64,000 nt of DNA. It comes from Anaerolineae bacterium. GTDB taxonomy: Bacteria > Chloroflexota > Anaerolineae > Anaerolineales > Villigracilaceae. Under the pieces are notes generated by a model. It did no database searches, was not told the DNA's origin, and saw only the letters and a list, made by a program, of their open reading frames with translations. Shown here one piece after another: positions 57,310-64,000 of the stretch (position 1 is its first letter; every line of letters starts with the position of its first letter). Location: the NCBI GenBank assembly GCA_003130845.1, contig QEXW01000072.1:1-64000 (forward strand), in the 5' to 3' direction. The position numbers and the translations under genes are program-made.

Positions 57310-58890
57310 TTACCCCCTCCGACGGCGCGAGAACCAAGCCCATACGCCGCCTCCGACAATCATGAGCGGGAGAAAGCACAACGAAGAAAGGACGATGCCC
57401 AGGAAGCCAAGCGTGCCAGGAGCGCGGAAGGTGCGCGGTGTGGCTGCTTTGGGTGTCAGGTTGATGAGGTTTTCTTGCTCAGCAGCCCAATCTACCGCGT
57501 TGATGAAAATGTCGCCGTTGCCGCGCGCATACAGTCCGTCGGCAGTAAATTCGGAATCGCCAAACACGACCAGTCGTCCTTTGGTTGTGAAGTTTTCGGC
57601 GGAAGCGGCGAGGGTGAGCGGACCTGGGGTATCTTGGTCGGCGGCAAAATCTACCTGGTTACTATCAATGGATGCGAAATTCGTCTCGCCCCAAGCGTTT
57701 TCGTTGGTCACAACCAAGCGTGTTACGGTTACGCCGGCTGTTTCTGTGTTGAGATTGAGCGAACGCGCTGTTGGGTACAAGGAGTTGAATCCCATCATTC
57801 TTTGGGTGATAGGATGTTGGGGGTAGGCATTGGCGTTGGAAATGGCAAAGGAGGCCGGGTTGATGTTGGGGTCAATCACAAAATCGTTGTTGAAGGCGAT
57901 GCCCCACTTGGCCAACAAGCTCGTGAGGGGGTCAGGCAGGTCGCCAAAGCGGCTGAGTGGTTGGGGTTCGTACATGACGATGAGCGAGCCGCCGTTGTTA
58001 AGGTAGGCATCAAGTGCCTGAACTTCGCTTTCTGTAAGGGGAACTTGCGGTCCACCAATGACCACCACACTGGCATCTTCTGGCACCTTGCCGGTGGCCT
58101 GCAAGTTCAGGGTTTGGACGGTGTAATTCTTTTTGCGTAAGGTGCCAACCGCTAACGTGTAAGCGATGTCGGAGGCTTGCTCAATCGAGTTTTCACCATG
58201 TCCGGTTGTGAAGTAAACAACCCGCGCTTGCGGATTGATGAGACGCAAGAGCGCAGCATCTATTTCTTGCTCAGTGGCGAATGTTACTTGTTCTTTCCGG
58301 TCACCCATGAGCAGGATAATGGTTCCGTTGCGCTCAATGCCGTCAGCCTGGGCGGCAATTGGGTTGAATTCCGGGTCAATGAACTCATAGCTAAACTTTT
58401 GATTGGAATTTTCCTTCATGCGCTCTAGTAACTTGCGCGCATCGTCGCTTGGCATGCTGGTGGTGTAATAGGCGCGTGCAAATACCGGTTCGGGGAGTGT
58501 CTTTAAGATTTCGATGGTTTCGGGAGCCAGGGTGTTGCTTTTGTCTTCGGTCAGGTCCCAGGTTTGTTTGTATTGATAGGCCAGGGCATTGAGGAAGATG
58601 AGAATGCCGATAAACGCCAGCAACGTGATGAGCGAATTGCTGCCGTATTGCGCTTGCCGACCGACAATAAAGCGGCGTGTTCCTTCCGGGGCAAGGATGG
58701 CCGTGAGTGCTAAGCCGAGGATGATGGATAGCCCAGAAATGAGCAATCCGTTTTGCAGGACATCGCGGTCAATGGTTACTGTTCCTGCAATCGTCAGGCC
58801 AAGCACCAGCAAGAAGCCGATGAAGATAAGCAGAGCCAGCCCAGAGAGAACCAGCCCTAAAAAGGCGTAGCGACGTGGGTTGCTTTTCAT
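57310..58890 (-). CDS. GldG-like auxiliary ABC transport protein
   Basis: A 526-residue membrane protein. Three to four hydrophobic segments at the N-terminus, a long outside domain (TLAPETIEILKTLPEPVFAR, VVYFTTGHGENSIEQA, VVVIGGPQVPLTESEVQALD) and a last transmembrane helix before a basic tail (WFSRRRRG). This is the DUF7088/ABC_transp_aux (GldG) type. It overlaps the permease by 4 bases. GGAGG lies 5 bases before the ATG. Confidence 0.88.
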   Translation of the reverse strand: MKSNPRRYAFLGLVLSGLALLIFIGFLLVLGLTIAGTVTIDRDVLQNGLLISGLSIILGLALTAILAPEGTRRFIVGRQAQYGSNSLITLLAFIGILIFLNALAYQYKQTWDLTEDKSNTLAPETIEILKTLPEPVFARAYYTTSMPSDDARKLLERMKENSNQKFSYEFIDPEFNPIAAQADGIERNGTIILLMGDRKEQVTFATEQEIDAALLRLINPQARVVYFTTGHGENSIEQASDIAYTLAVGTLRKKNYTVQTLNLQATGKVPEDASVVVIGGPQVPLTESEVQALDAYLNNGGSLIVMYEPQPLSRFGDLPDPLTSLLAKWGIAFNNDFVIDPNINPASFAISNANAYPQHPITQRMMGFNSLYPTARSLNLNTETAGVTVTRLVVTNENAWGETNFASIDSNQVDFAADQDTPGPLTLAASAENFTTKGRLVVFGDSEFTADGLYARGNGDIFINAVDWAAEQENLINLTPKAATPRTFRAPGTLGFLGIVLSSLCFLPLMIVGGGVWAWFSRRRRG

Positions 58891-59633
58891 CTCCACCTCC
58901 GCATTTCCACGGCAGTTGTGCCGAGCGCAATTCCCAGGCCGGTTAGACTCAACAGGTAAACGATGTTGGACAGATTGATGCTGCCGGTGGCAAAATTATC
59001 TTGCACGTGATTGCCAACGCTCAAGTACCGGAAGATTTCTCCACCGCTGGGCAGGATGAATGCCGGTAGGCCGATGAACCACCATAAGAACAAGAGCACC
59101 AGTAAGGTGACAAAGGCTGCTGCAAACTGATTATTAAACAGCGCCGAAATGCCCACCCCAATGGCCAAGAAGGCTGCTGACATTAGCACCAGGCCGAGAT
59201 AGCCCGAGAGCATCAATACTTGGTCAATGCCGGGGGTGACAAGCTGGTCGAGCATAAACGGGAAAACCAGCGTGATGGCGATGAGTAATAAAACGAAGAG
59301 GAATGCCCCCAGCCACTTTCCGATGACGAGTTCATAATCTCGTACAGGTGCGGTGAGTAAAAGTTCCATCGTACCCATGCGTACCTCATCTGCTACCAGG
59401 CGCATGGTTAGAAAGGGCAAGGAAAAAACTAACAAGGTGGCCAGCAACCCGCCGGTCACTTGCCACGAGTCGGGGGTGTCCATCATAAAGCCGCTGGAGG
59501 AAGAAAGATACACTAGGTAGGCTACGAAGTATCCGCCTAACACAACAAATACGAAAAAGGCAATCGCGTAAGCAATCGAACTGCTGAAATAGTTGCCAAA
59601 TTCACGTTTTGCAATGGTCCAGATGTTGCGCAT
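58887..59633 (-). CDS. GldF-like ABC transporter permease
   Basis: A 248-residue ABC-2-type permease with six transmembrane segments. FGNYFSSSIAYAIAFFVFVV at the start and EVRMGTMELLLTAPVRDYEL are typical of the family. It overlaps GldG-like by 4 bases and follows the ATPase after 5 bases. Confidence 0.9.
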   Translation of the reverse strand: MRNIWTIAKREFGNYFSSSIAYAIAFFVFVVLGGYFVAYLVYLSSSSGFMMDTPDSWQVTGGLLATLLVFSLPFLTMRLVADEVRMGTMELLLTAPVRDYELVIGKWLGAFLFVLLLIAITLVFPFMLDQLVTPGIDQVLMLSGYLGLVLMSAAFLAIGVGISALFNNQFAAAFVTLLVLLFLWWFIGLPAFILPSGGEIFRYLSVGNHVQDNFATGSINLSNIVYLLSLTGLGIALGTTAVEMRRWR

Positions 59634-59638
59634 ACAGG

Positions 59639-60580
59639 CTACTCTCCCTGGGTTTCCATCAGAGAAACATCTTCACGAGTCAGTTGCAAGAAAATTTCTT
59701 CTAGGCTCAGGTTGACTGAGCGCATTTCGAGCAAATCATGTTTTTCGTTGATTGTTAGCCGGGCCACTTCGGGGCGCAAATCTTGTCCGGGTGCAAACTG
59801 AAATTCGATGATACCTTCGCCTTTGGTCTGGACATTTTCTACGCCGTTCAACCGACCAATTTTTTCGGGTAGGTCACTCACTTCGCCGCGCACGCGTAAC
59901 AGCACGCGCTCTGCGCCGGTCAGGCGGGCTTGTAGGTTTTCTGGTGTATCTTCGGCGACAATTTTTCCTTTGTTAATGATGAGAATGCGGTCGCAAAGTT
60001 GCTGCGCTTCCGACAAGATATGGGTAGAGAGCATGACCGTACGCTCTTTGCCTACTTCGCGGATGATGTTGCGGACTTCGATAATTTGCGCGGGGTCAAG
60101 GCCGATGGTTGGCTCGTCCAAAATCAGCACTTCGGGTCGGTGAAGTAGGGCTTGCGCCAAGCCAACCCGTTGCCGCATTCCTTTGGACAGGTTGCCAATG
60201 TACCCTTCGGCCCGCTCGAGCAGGCCAACCATTTCGAGCGTTTCTTCTACCCGTTCCTCGCTATTCGGCAGATGCCGTAAATCTGCCATAAACTTAAGAT
60301 AGTCAAAGACGGTCATATCGGTATACAGAGGTACGGTTTCAGGCAGGTACCCAACGCGTTTGCGCACTTCCAGCGATTCGTTCACGACATCGTACCCGGC
60401 CACAATGGCCTCGCCGCTGGAGGGCGGCATATAGCCGGTGAGAATGCGCATGGTGGTTGTTTTTCCCGCTCCGTTAGGGCCTAAAAATCCCAAAATTTCT
60501 CCTTGCCGGGCTTCAAAGGAGATGTTATCAACAGCTTTTCTTAACCCGTATGTTTTGGATAATTCGTTAACGCGAATCAT
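59639..60580 (-). CDS. GldA-like ABC transporter ATPase
   Basis: A 313-residue ATPase. Walker A GPNGAGKTTT, signature LSKGMRQRVGLAQALL, Walker B LILDEPTIGLDPAQ and H-loop LSTHILSEAQ. A C-terminal 90-residue extension (LRVRGEVSDLPEKIGRL) is as in GldA/CcmA-type export ATPases. AGGAGA lies 6 bases before the ATG at 60580. Promoter at 60688-60717. Named for gliding in Bacteroidota; here an unknown envelope export role. Confidence 0.92.
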   Translation of the reverse strand: MIRVNELSKTYGLRKAVDNISFEARQGEILGFLGPNGAGKTTTMRILTGYMPPSSGEAIVAGYDVVNESLEVRKRVGYLPETVPLYTDMTVFDYLKFMADLRHLPNSEERVEETLEMVGLLERAEGYIGNLSKGMRQRVGLAQALLHRPEVLILDEPTIGLDPAQIIEVRNIIREVGKERTVMLSTHILSEAQQLCDRILIINKGKIVAEDTPENLQARLTGAERVLLRVRGEVSDLPEKIGRLNGVENVQTKGEGIIEFQFAPGQDLRPEVARLTINEKHDLLEMRSVNLSLEEIFLQLTREDVSLMETQGE

Positions 60581-60687
60581 GCAATCTCCTAAACTGGGAA
60601 ATTGACGAAACAAAAGGCACAGCAGCTCGGGGCAGCGGTGCCGAAATTCCGCGCAATTGGCAAGCGCTTAAAGGGTAATCGGCTTTT

Positions 60688-60717
60688 ACTATACAACAAT
60701 CTATGGCAGAAAGTCAA
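60688..60717 (-). promoter_or_regulatory. Promoter of the Gld-like operon
   Basis: Minus strand TTGACT (60717-60712), 18-bp spacer, TATAGT (60693-60688) with a G before the -10. Confidence 0.65.
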
Positions 60718-60810
60718 GCACCTTTCAGAACTCTAATGAAATGCTAATGCTGCCCGGTTTGGGATGGGTGCTGTCTTGGGCTTATCATGCACACAAACGC
60801 TTTGCCCGAA

Positions 60811-60817
60811 GTATAAT
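60811..60817 (+). promoter_or_regulatory. ruvB -10 element, leaderless type
   Basis: GTATAAT ends 6 bases before the ATG at 60824; no ribosome site and no clear -35. Confidence 0.6.
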
Positions 60818-60823
60818 CATGGC

Positions 60824-61852
60824 ATGACCGACCCCAAAAACCGCCCTCTTACCCCCGAAGCCAAACCCGAAGACCGCGTTGACCATGCTTTGCGCCCGCA
60901 AAAACTGGCTGATTTGATTGGTCAGGACCAGGTGAAAGAAAACCTGGCGATTTTGATTGCGGCAGCCCGACAACGTGGTGAATCTCTGGACCATGTCTTA
61001 TTTTATGGGCCGCCTGGTTTGGGAAAAACTACGCTGGCACATGTCCTGGCCAATGAGATGGGTGTCAATATCAAAATCACTTCCGGCCCCGCCATCGAGC
61101 GTGCTGGTGATTTGGCGGCTATTCTCACCAACTTACGGGCGGGAGATGTCTTGTTCATTGATGAGATTCACCGGCTTGGGCGAGCAGTTGAAGAAGTGCT
61201 TTACCCTGCGATGGAGGATTTTGCCCTCGATATTGTGATTGGTAAAGGGCCCTCGGCGCGTTCTATCCGGCTTAAACTGCCGCGTTTTACCGTAATTGGA
61301 GCCACAACCCGTTTGGCACTCGTGACAGCACCTTTACGGGCGCGTTTTGGAGCCGTCTATCGCCTGGATTATTACGAGCAGCCGGCCATGGAGGCCATTG
61401 TTCGACGGGCTGCTGCGATGCTTAAAGTAGAAGCCGAGCCGCACGGCGTGGCTGAAATTGCCCGCCGGGCACGAGGCACACCCCGCATTGCTCTGCGTCT
61501 TTTGCGCCGTGCGCGTGACTATGCTCAAGTGCGTGGTGCAGGCTGTATCACGCGTGAAATGGCCGCCCAGGCGCTTGACCTGATGCAAGTTGACCCGCTG
61601 GGCTTAGACGACGTAGACCGGCGTGTCTTGAAGGCTATCATCGAAAAGTATAATGGAGGTCCGGTTGGGCTTAACACGATTGCCGCTGCGATTAGCGAAG
61701 AAGCCGACACGATTATGGATGTGGTGGAACCGTATCTTTTGCAGCTAGGCTTTCTTGACCGCACGCCACAGGGTCGAATTGCCACCAAATTAGCGTATAG
61801 CCACCTAGGGGTGAAATACCCTGAAGAGGGAGCGCAACCTAAACTGTTGTGA
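60824..61852 (+). CDS. ruvB: Holliday junction branch-migration helicase RuvB
   Basis: Hexameric motor that drives RuvA-bound junctions. The 342-residue protein has Walker [10 protein letters not shown], Walker [11 protein letters not shown], sensor GATTR and the winged-helix end. Start at 60824, with the first residues [15 protein letters not shown]; only a -10 element precedes it. No ruvA or ruvC nearby. Confidence 0.97.
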   Translation: MTDPKNRPLTPEAKPEDRVDHALRPQKLADLIGQDQVKENLAILIAAARQRGESLDHVLFYGPPGLGKTTLAHVLANEMGVNIKITSGPAIERAGDLAAILTNLRAGDVLFIDEIHRLGRAVEEVLYPAMEDFALDIVIGKGPSARSIRLKLPRFTVIGATTRLALVTAPLRARFGAVYRLDYYEQPAMEAIVRRAAAMLKVEAEPHGVAEIARRARGTPRIALRLLRRARDYAQVRGAGCITREMAAQALDLMQVDPLGLDDVDRRVLKAIIEKYNGGPVGLNTIAAAISEEADTIMDVVEPYLLQLGFLDRTPQGRIATKLAYSHLGVKYPEEGAQPKLL

Positions 61853-61870
61853 AGACGACTTTACCTTGTT

Positions 61871-61877
61871 GTATAAT
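61871..61877 (+). promoter_or_regulatory. -10 element of the DUF2905 gene, leaderless type
   Basis: GTATAAT ends 8 bases before the ATG at 61886. Confidence 0.5.
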
Positions 61878-61885
61878 TTTGCCCT

Positions 61886-62113
61886 ATGGAAGCGATTGGC
61901 CGTTTTCTCATGTTGGCGGGCGTTCTCCTGTTTTTGATGGGAGGCGCGTTGGTTCTCACCGGAAAATTTGGCTTGCCGCTGGGTCGCCTGCCTGGTGATA
62001 TTCGCCTGGAAGGCCCCAACGGCGTGTTTTATTTCCCATTGGCAACCTCTCTCTTGGTTTCTGTGGTGCTGACGGTGTTACTCAATCTTGTGCTGCGATG
62101 GTTACGAAAGTGA
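61886..62113 (+). CDS. DUF2905-family small membrane protein
   Basis: A 75-residue protein with two transmembrane segments around the diagnostic loop KFGLPLGRLPGDIRLEGPNG. Function of the family unknown; often encoded near ruvB, as here. No ribosome site; -10 element close to the ATG. Confidence 0.88.
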   Translation: MEAIGRFLMLAGVLLFLMGGALVLTGKFGLPLGRLPGDIRLEGPNGVFYFPLATSLLVSVVLTVLLNLVLRWLRK

Positions 62114-62118
62114 TGCTC

Positions 62119-62125
62119 GTACAAT
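62119..62125 (+). promoter_or_regulatory. -10 element of the alpha/beta hydrolase gene, leaderless type
   Basis: GTACAAT ends 6 bases before the ATG at 62132. Confidence 0.5.
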
Positions 62126-62131
62126 TCGTGG

Positions 62132-62956
62132 ATGAACAAAACATTTGGCATCGAACCTGCCCTCATGCGTGAATTTCAACTCGTTACGGAACACTGCACA
62201 CTAAATGTTGCCGAAGGCCCGGCCAACGGGCCTTTGCTCTTACTCCTGCATGGTTTTAGCAACCGTTGGCAGGTTTTTCGTTCCATGTTGCCGGTGCTTA
62301 TGCCAAACTGGCATGTGGTTTGTTTTGATTTTTGTGGCCATGGCCGTTCGGGGCGCCTGCCGGCTTATTCGGCCAATCACTTTTATCAAGATGGAGCAGC
62401 GGTGTTTGCGCATTTCTCTCCCGAACCGATGGTTTTGGTTGGACACTCCATGGGCGGCTCAATTGCTCTGTATTTAGCACAGAACTTTCCGGAGCGGGTG
62501 CGTGCCGTGGTCACCGGAGATACTTCTTTGGCCTTGTCTGTGCATATTGAGATGATGAACAGCCGTCGTCAGGTGAAGCTATTTGGCCTGCGCCGTAAAT
62601 TGGCTGGACGGCCGGTTGATGAGCTGGTGCGACGTGGCCTAGCGCCCGAGCAGGCTGAAGAAATGTCACAACTTGACCCGCACGTTTTAGATTGTCACGC
62701 CGAGGGGCGGGTTCAAGACTTTTTTGCCGATGTGCAGGATGTGGATTTTGGTCGGATTGGTTGTCCTGTGCTTTTGACCCAAGCCAACCCGGAAAAAGGC
62801 GGCCTGCTTCAAGATGCTGAAGTTGCACCTGTTTTGACAGCGTACCCGCATTTTGTGTTTCGACGGTTTGATGAGGCAGGTCACGATTTGAATATCGAAC
62901 AAGGTCTTAACTCGCCATTTTGGCAGGTAGCGCTAGAATTTTTGCAGAAATTTTAA
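62132..62956 (+). CDS. Alpha/beta hydrolase
   Basis: A 274-residue serine hydrolase. Oxyanion region LLLLLHGFSNRW, nucleophile elbow GHSMGGSIAL (Ser at the centre), acid within the DVQDVDFGRIGCPVL neighbourhood and the final His in DEAGHDLNIE. Substrate unknown. Only the -10 element at 62119 precedes it; no ribosome site. Confidence 0.88.
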   Translation: MNKTFGIEPALMREFQLVTEHCTLNVAEGPANGPLLLLLHGFSNRWQVFRSMLPVLMPNWHVVCFDFCGHGRSGRLPAYSANHFYQDGAAVFAHFSPEPMVLVGHSMGGSIALYLAQNFPERVRAVVTGDTSLALSVHIEMMNSRRQVKLFGLRRKLAGRPVDELVRRGLAPEQAEEMSQLDPHVLDCHAEGRVQDFFADVQDVDFGRIGCPVLLTQANPEKGGLLQDAEVAPVLTAYPHFVFRRFDEAGHDLNIEQGLNSPFWQVALEFLQKF

Positions 62957-62979
62957 CCATTCTCGTTGATGGAGGCTGA

Positions 62980-63756
62980 ATGCGCATCGTTCGCTATCAA
63001 TATAAAAACGAACCCCCTCGCTATGGCTGGGTCTTGGATGACCAAGTTGGGCCAATGGAGGGTAATCCATTTGGTGAGTATCGCCGTTTGAAGGCTGAAA
63101 TTGCTTTGGAAGAGGTGCGTTTGCTGGCGCCTTGTCTGCCCTCGAAGATTGTGTGTGTAGGACGCAATTATGCCGAACATGCTCGCGAACACGATGCCGA
63201 AGTGCCGAAAGTGCCGCTCATTTTCTTGAAGCCGCCTTCCAGCATCATCGGGCCGGGCGAGGCGATTGTCCTGCCGCCGCAATCGAAGCAGGTCGAACAC
63301 GAGGCCGAGCTGGTGGTCGTGATTGGCAAGCGCGGACGGCATATCACTCCTGAAACGGCGCGCGAGTATATCTTGGGTTACACGGTTGGGAATGACGTCA
63401 CCGCGCGCGATTTGCAAAAGTCGGATGGGCAGTGGACGCGTGCCAAAGGGTTTGATACCTTTTGTGCGTTTGGCCCTTGGATTGATACCGATTTTGACCC
63501 TGCTGATGCGCTTGTCACCTGCCGCGTGAGCGGTCAGCCGCGTCAAATGGCTTCGACCCGTGATATGGTCTTCAATGTGAATACGCTGCTCGCATTTGTC
63601 TCCTCGGTGATGACTCTCGAACCGGGCGATTTGCTCTTCACCGGCACACCTGCTGGGGTGGGCATTCTCAAAGATGGGGATGAAGTGGTCTGTGAGATTG
63701 AGGGGCTGGGCAAATTGGTCAACCCGGTGCGGGCTGAAGTGAAACCGGCCGGCTAG
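62980..63756 (+). CDS. Fumarylacetoacetate hydrolase-family enzyme
   Basis: A 258-residue FAH-superfamily protein. The sequence KIVCVGRNYAEHARE, FLKPPSSIIGPGEAI, then EAELVVVIGKRGR with metal-binding Glu, GYTVGNDVTARDLQ and FTGTPAGVG are all diagnostic. Members hydrolyse or decarboxylate C-C bonds in beta-keto acids. A GGAGG lies 6 bases before the ATG. Confidence 0.93.
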   Translation: MRIVRYQYKNEPPRYGWVLDDQVGPMEGNPFGEYRRLKAEIALEEVRLLAPCLPSKIVCVGRNYAEHAREHDAEVPKVPLIFLKPPSSIIGPGEAIVLPPQSKQVEHEAELVVVIGKRGRHITPETAREYILGYTVGNDVTARDLQKSDGQWTRAKGFDTFCAFGPWIDTDFDPADALVTCRVSGQPRQMASTRDMVFNVNTLLAFVSSVMTLEPGDLLFTGTPAGVGILKDGDEVVCEIEGLGKLVNPVRAEVKPAG

Positions 63757-63898
63757 AGTCCGGCGCGCTCATTGCCTGCCCATCCGCTTTGGTGAACGAA
63801 CAAAGGCGGCTGAAGCCCACTGGCTGTCAGCCAGTCCGAGGGACGTTCAGGCCGCGGGGCGGGGATTTCCAATCCCCGCCGATACGCCAGGGAGGCAG
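63757..63898. repeat. GC-rich intergenic palindromic sequence
   Basis: Two inverted repeats: ACTGGCTGTCAGCCAGT (63820-63836 region) and GGCGGGGATT-TCC-AATCCCCGCC (63858-63880, 10-bp arms). Base composition is richer in GC than the neighbours. It is likely a dispersed palindromic element and may also end transcription. Confidence 0.5.
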
Positions 63899-64000
63899 CT
63901 ACCCGGCGCGCACGGTCACCAGCCCCGCGCCCGCCGCCCACTGATTCAGGTCTTCGCGTTGGATGGCGGCGGCCATCAGGCCGGGGAACAGGTCGGGGGT
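63899..64000 (-). CDS. 3' end of an unidentified gene (truncated by window edge)
   Basis: The minus-strand frame is open from the right edge to a TAG at 63901-63899: 33 residues, Ala/Gly rich, ending LVTVRAG. Too short to identify. A different overlapping minus frame at 63753-63941 is less convincing. Confidence 0.45.
   Translation of the reverse strand, partial: TPDLFPGLMAAAIQREDLNQWAAGAGLVTVRAG

Noticed and set aside
57166-58140. 324-codon plus-strand open frame antisense to gldG-like gene
   Set aside because: Opposite strand matches GldG and DUF4340 families along the whole length.
63753-63941. Minus-strand open frame of 62 codons at the right end
   Set aside because: It covers the palindromic repeats and has no ribosome site; a different frame continues to the window edge.

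Overview
The window looks like chromosome of a member of the Chloroflexota, most likely class Anaerolineae. This is inferred from protein character and context: a fused DmsB-DmsC protein, an FMN riboswitch driving a RibXY-type transporter, a TtuA/ThiS pair, LiaF-like membrane proteins, and a FHA-GAF-cyclase. I could not confirm it by a database search. Gene density is high and nearly all genes are intact. I see no rRNA, tRNA, CRISPR array, insertion sequence or prophage. Only one stretch above 300 bases lacks a protein gene (46694-47070), and it holds the FMN riboswitch and two terminators.

Layout. 1-2.9 kb: 3' end of a TPR protein with 90-bp repeats, ndk, an HNH nuclease and a TIGR01777-type epimerase. 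3-6.3 kb: HD-domain protein, small membrane protein, then tyrS behind a 13-codon leader peptide and a mutually exclusive terminator/antiterminator. 6.4-11.3 kb: Rcp1-like response regulator, DmsB-DmsC fusion, bacterioferritin, FmdB zinc ribbon, GNAT, TPR and XRE proteins. 11.4-17.1 kb: a tightly overlapping minus-strand operon with two histidine kinases, an OmpR-type regulator, TadZ/CpaE, a small conserved protein and the TadA/CpaF ATPase. 17.2-23.1 kb: amidohydrolase, parAB, a membrane protein and acs. 23.3-27.4 kb: glutaredoxin-groES, three LiaF-like membrane proteins under a palindromic operator, a winged-helix protein and a thioesterase.

27.5-36.6 kb is mostly plus strand: cation/proton antiporter, a conserved 301-residue protein, nucleotidyltransferase, PAP2 phosphatase, UPF0173 hydrolase (minus), CASTOR/POLLUX-like channel, ThiS-TtuA sulfur-transfer pair, methyltransferase and a YhhQ-type transporter. 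36.7-40.4 kb holds a cyclic-nucleotide-binding/Nfu fusion, then an ECF sigma factor with a zinc-binding anti-sigma factor, a protein disulfide oxidoreductase, a TlpA-like thioredoxin and an OsmC protein. These read as one thiol/oxidative stress module. 40.4-46.7 kb: methyltransferase, dnaN, a PEP-synthase-like ATP-grasp protein, a FHA-GAF-adenylate cyclase and a ferredoxin. 46.7-49.7 kb: FMN riboswitch and a three-gene ABC importer. 49.7-55.3 kb: four large membrane proteins of glycosyltransferase-C type. 55.4-60.6 kb: the primary sigma factor and a Gld-type ABC export operon. 60.8-64 kb: ruvB, a DUF2905 protein, an alpha/beta hydrolase, an FAH-family enzyme, a GC-rich palindromic intergenic repeat, and the end of an unidentified gene.

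Two things stand out. First, the tyrS leader is a complete ribosome-mediated attenuator readable from sequence alone: its peptide carries a Tyr-Tyr pair and the competing hairpins sit at the classical distances. Second, many promoters share a -10 element of the form GTA(T/C)AAT, and in several cases the start codon lies only 6-7 bases after it. That predicts leaderless mRNAs, including for the tyrS leader peptide itself.
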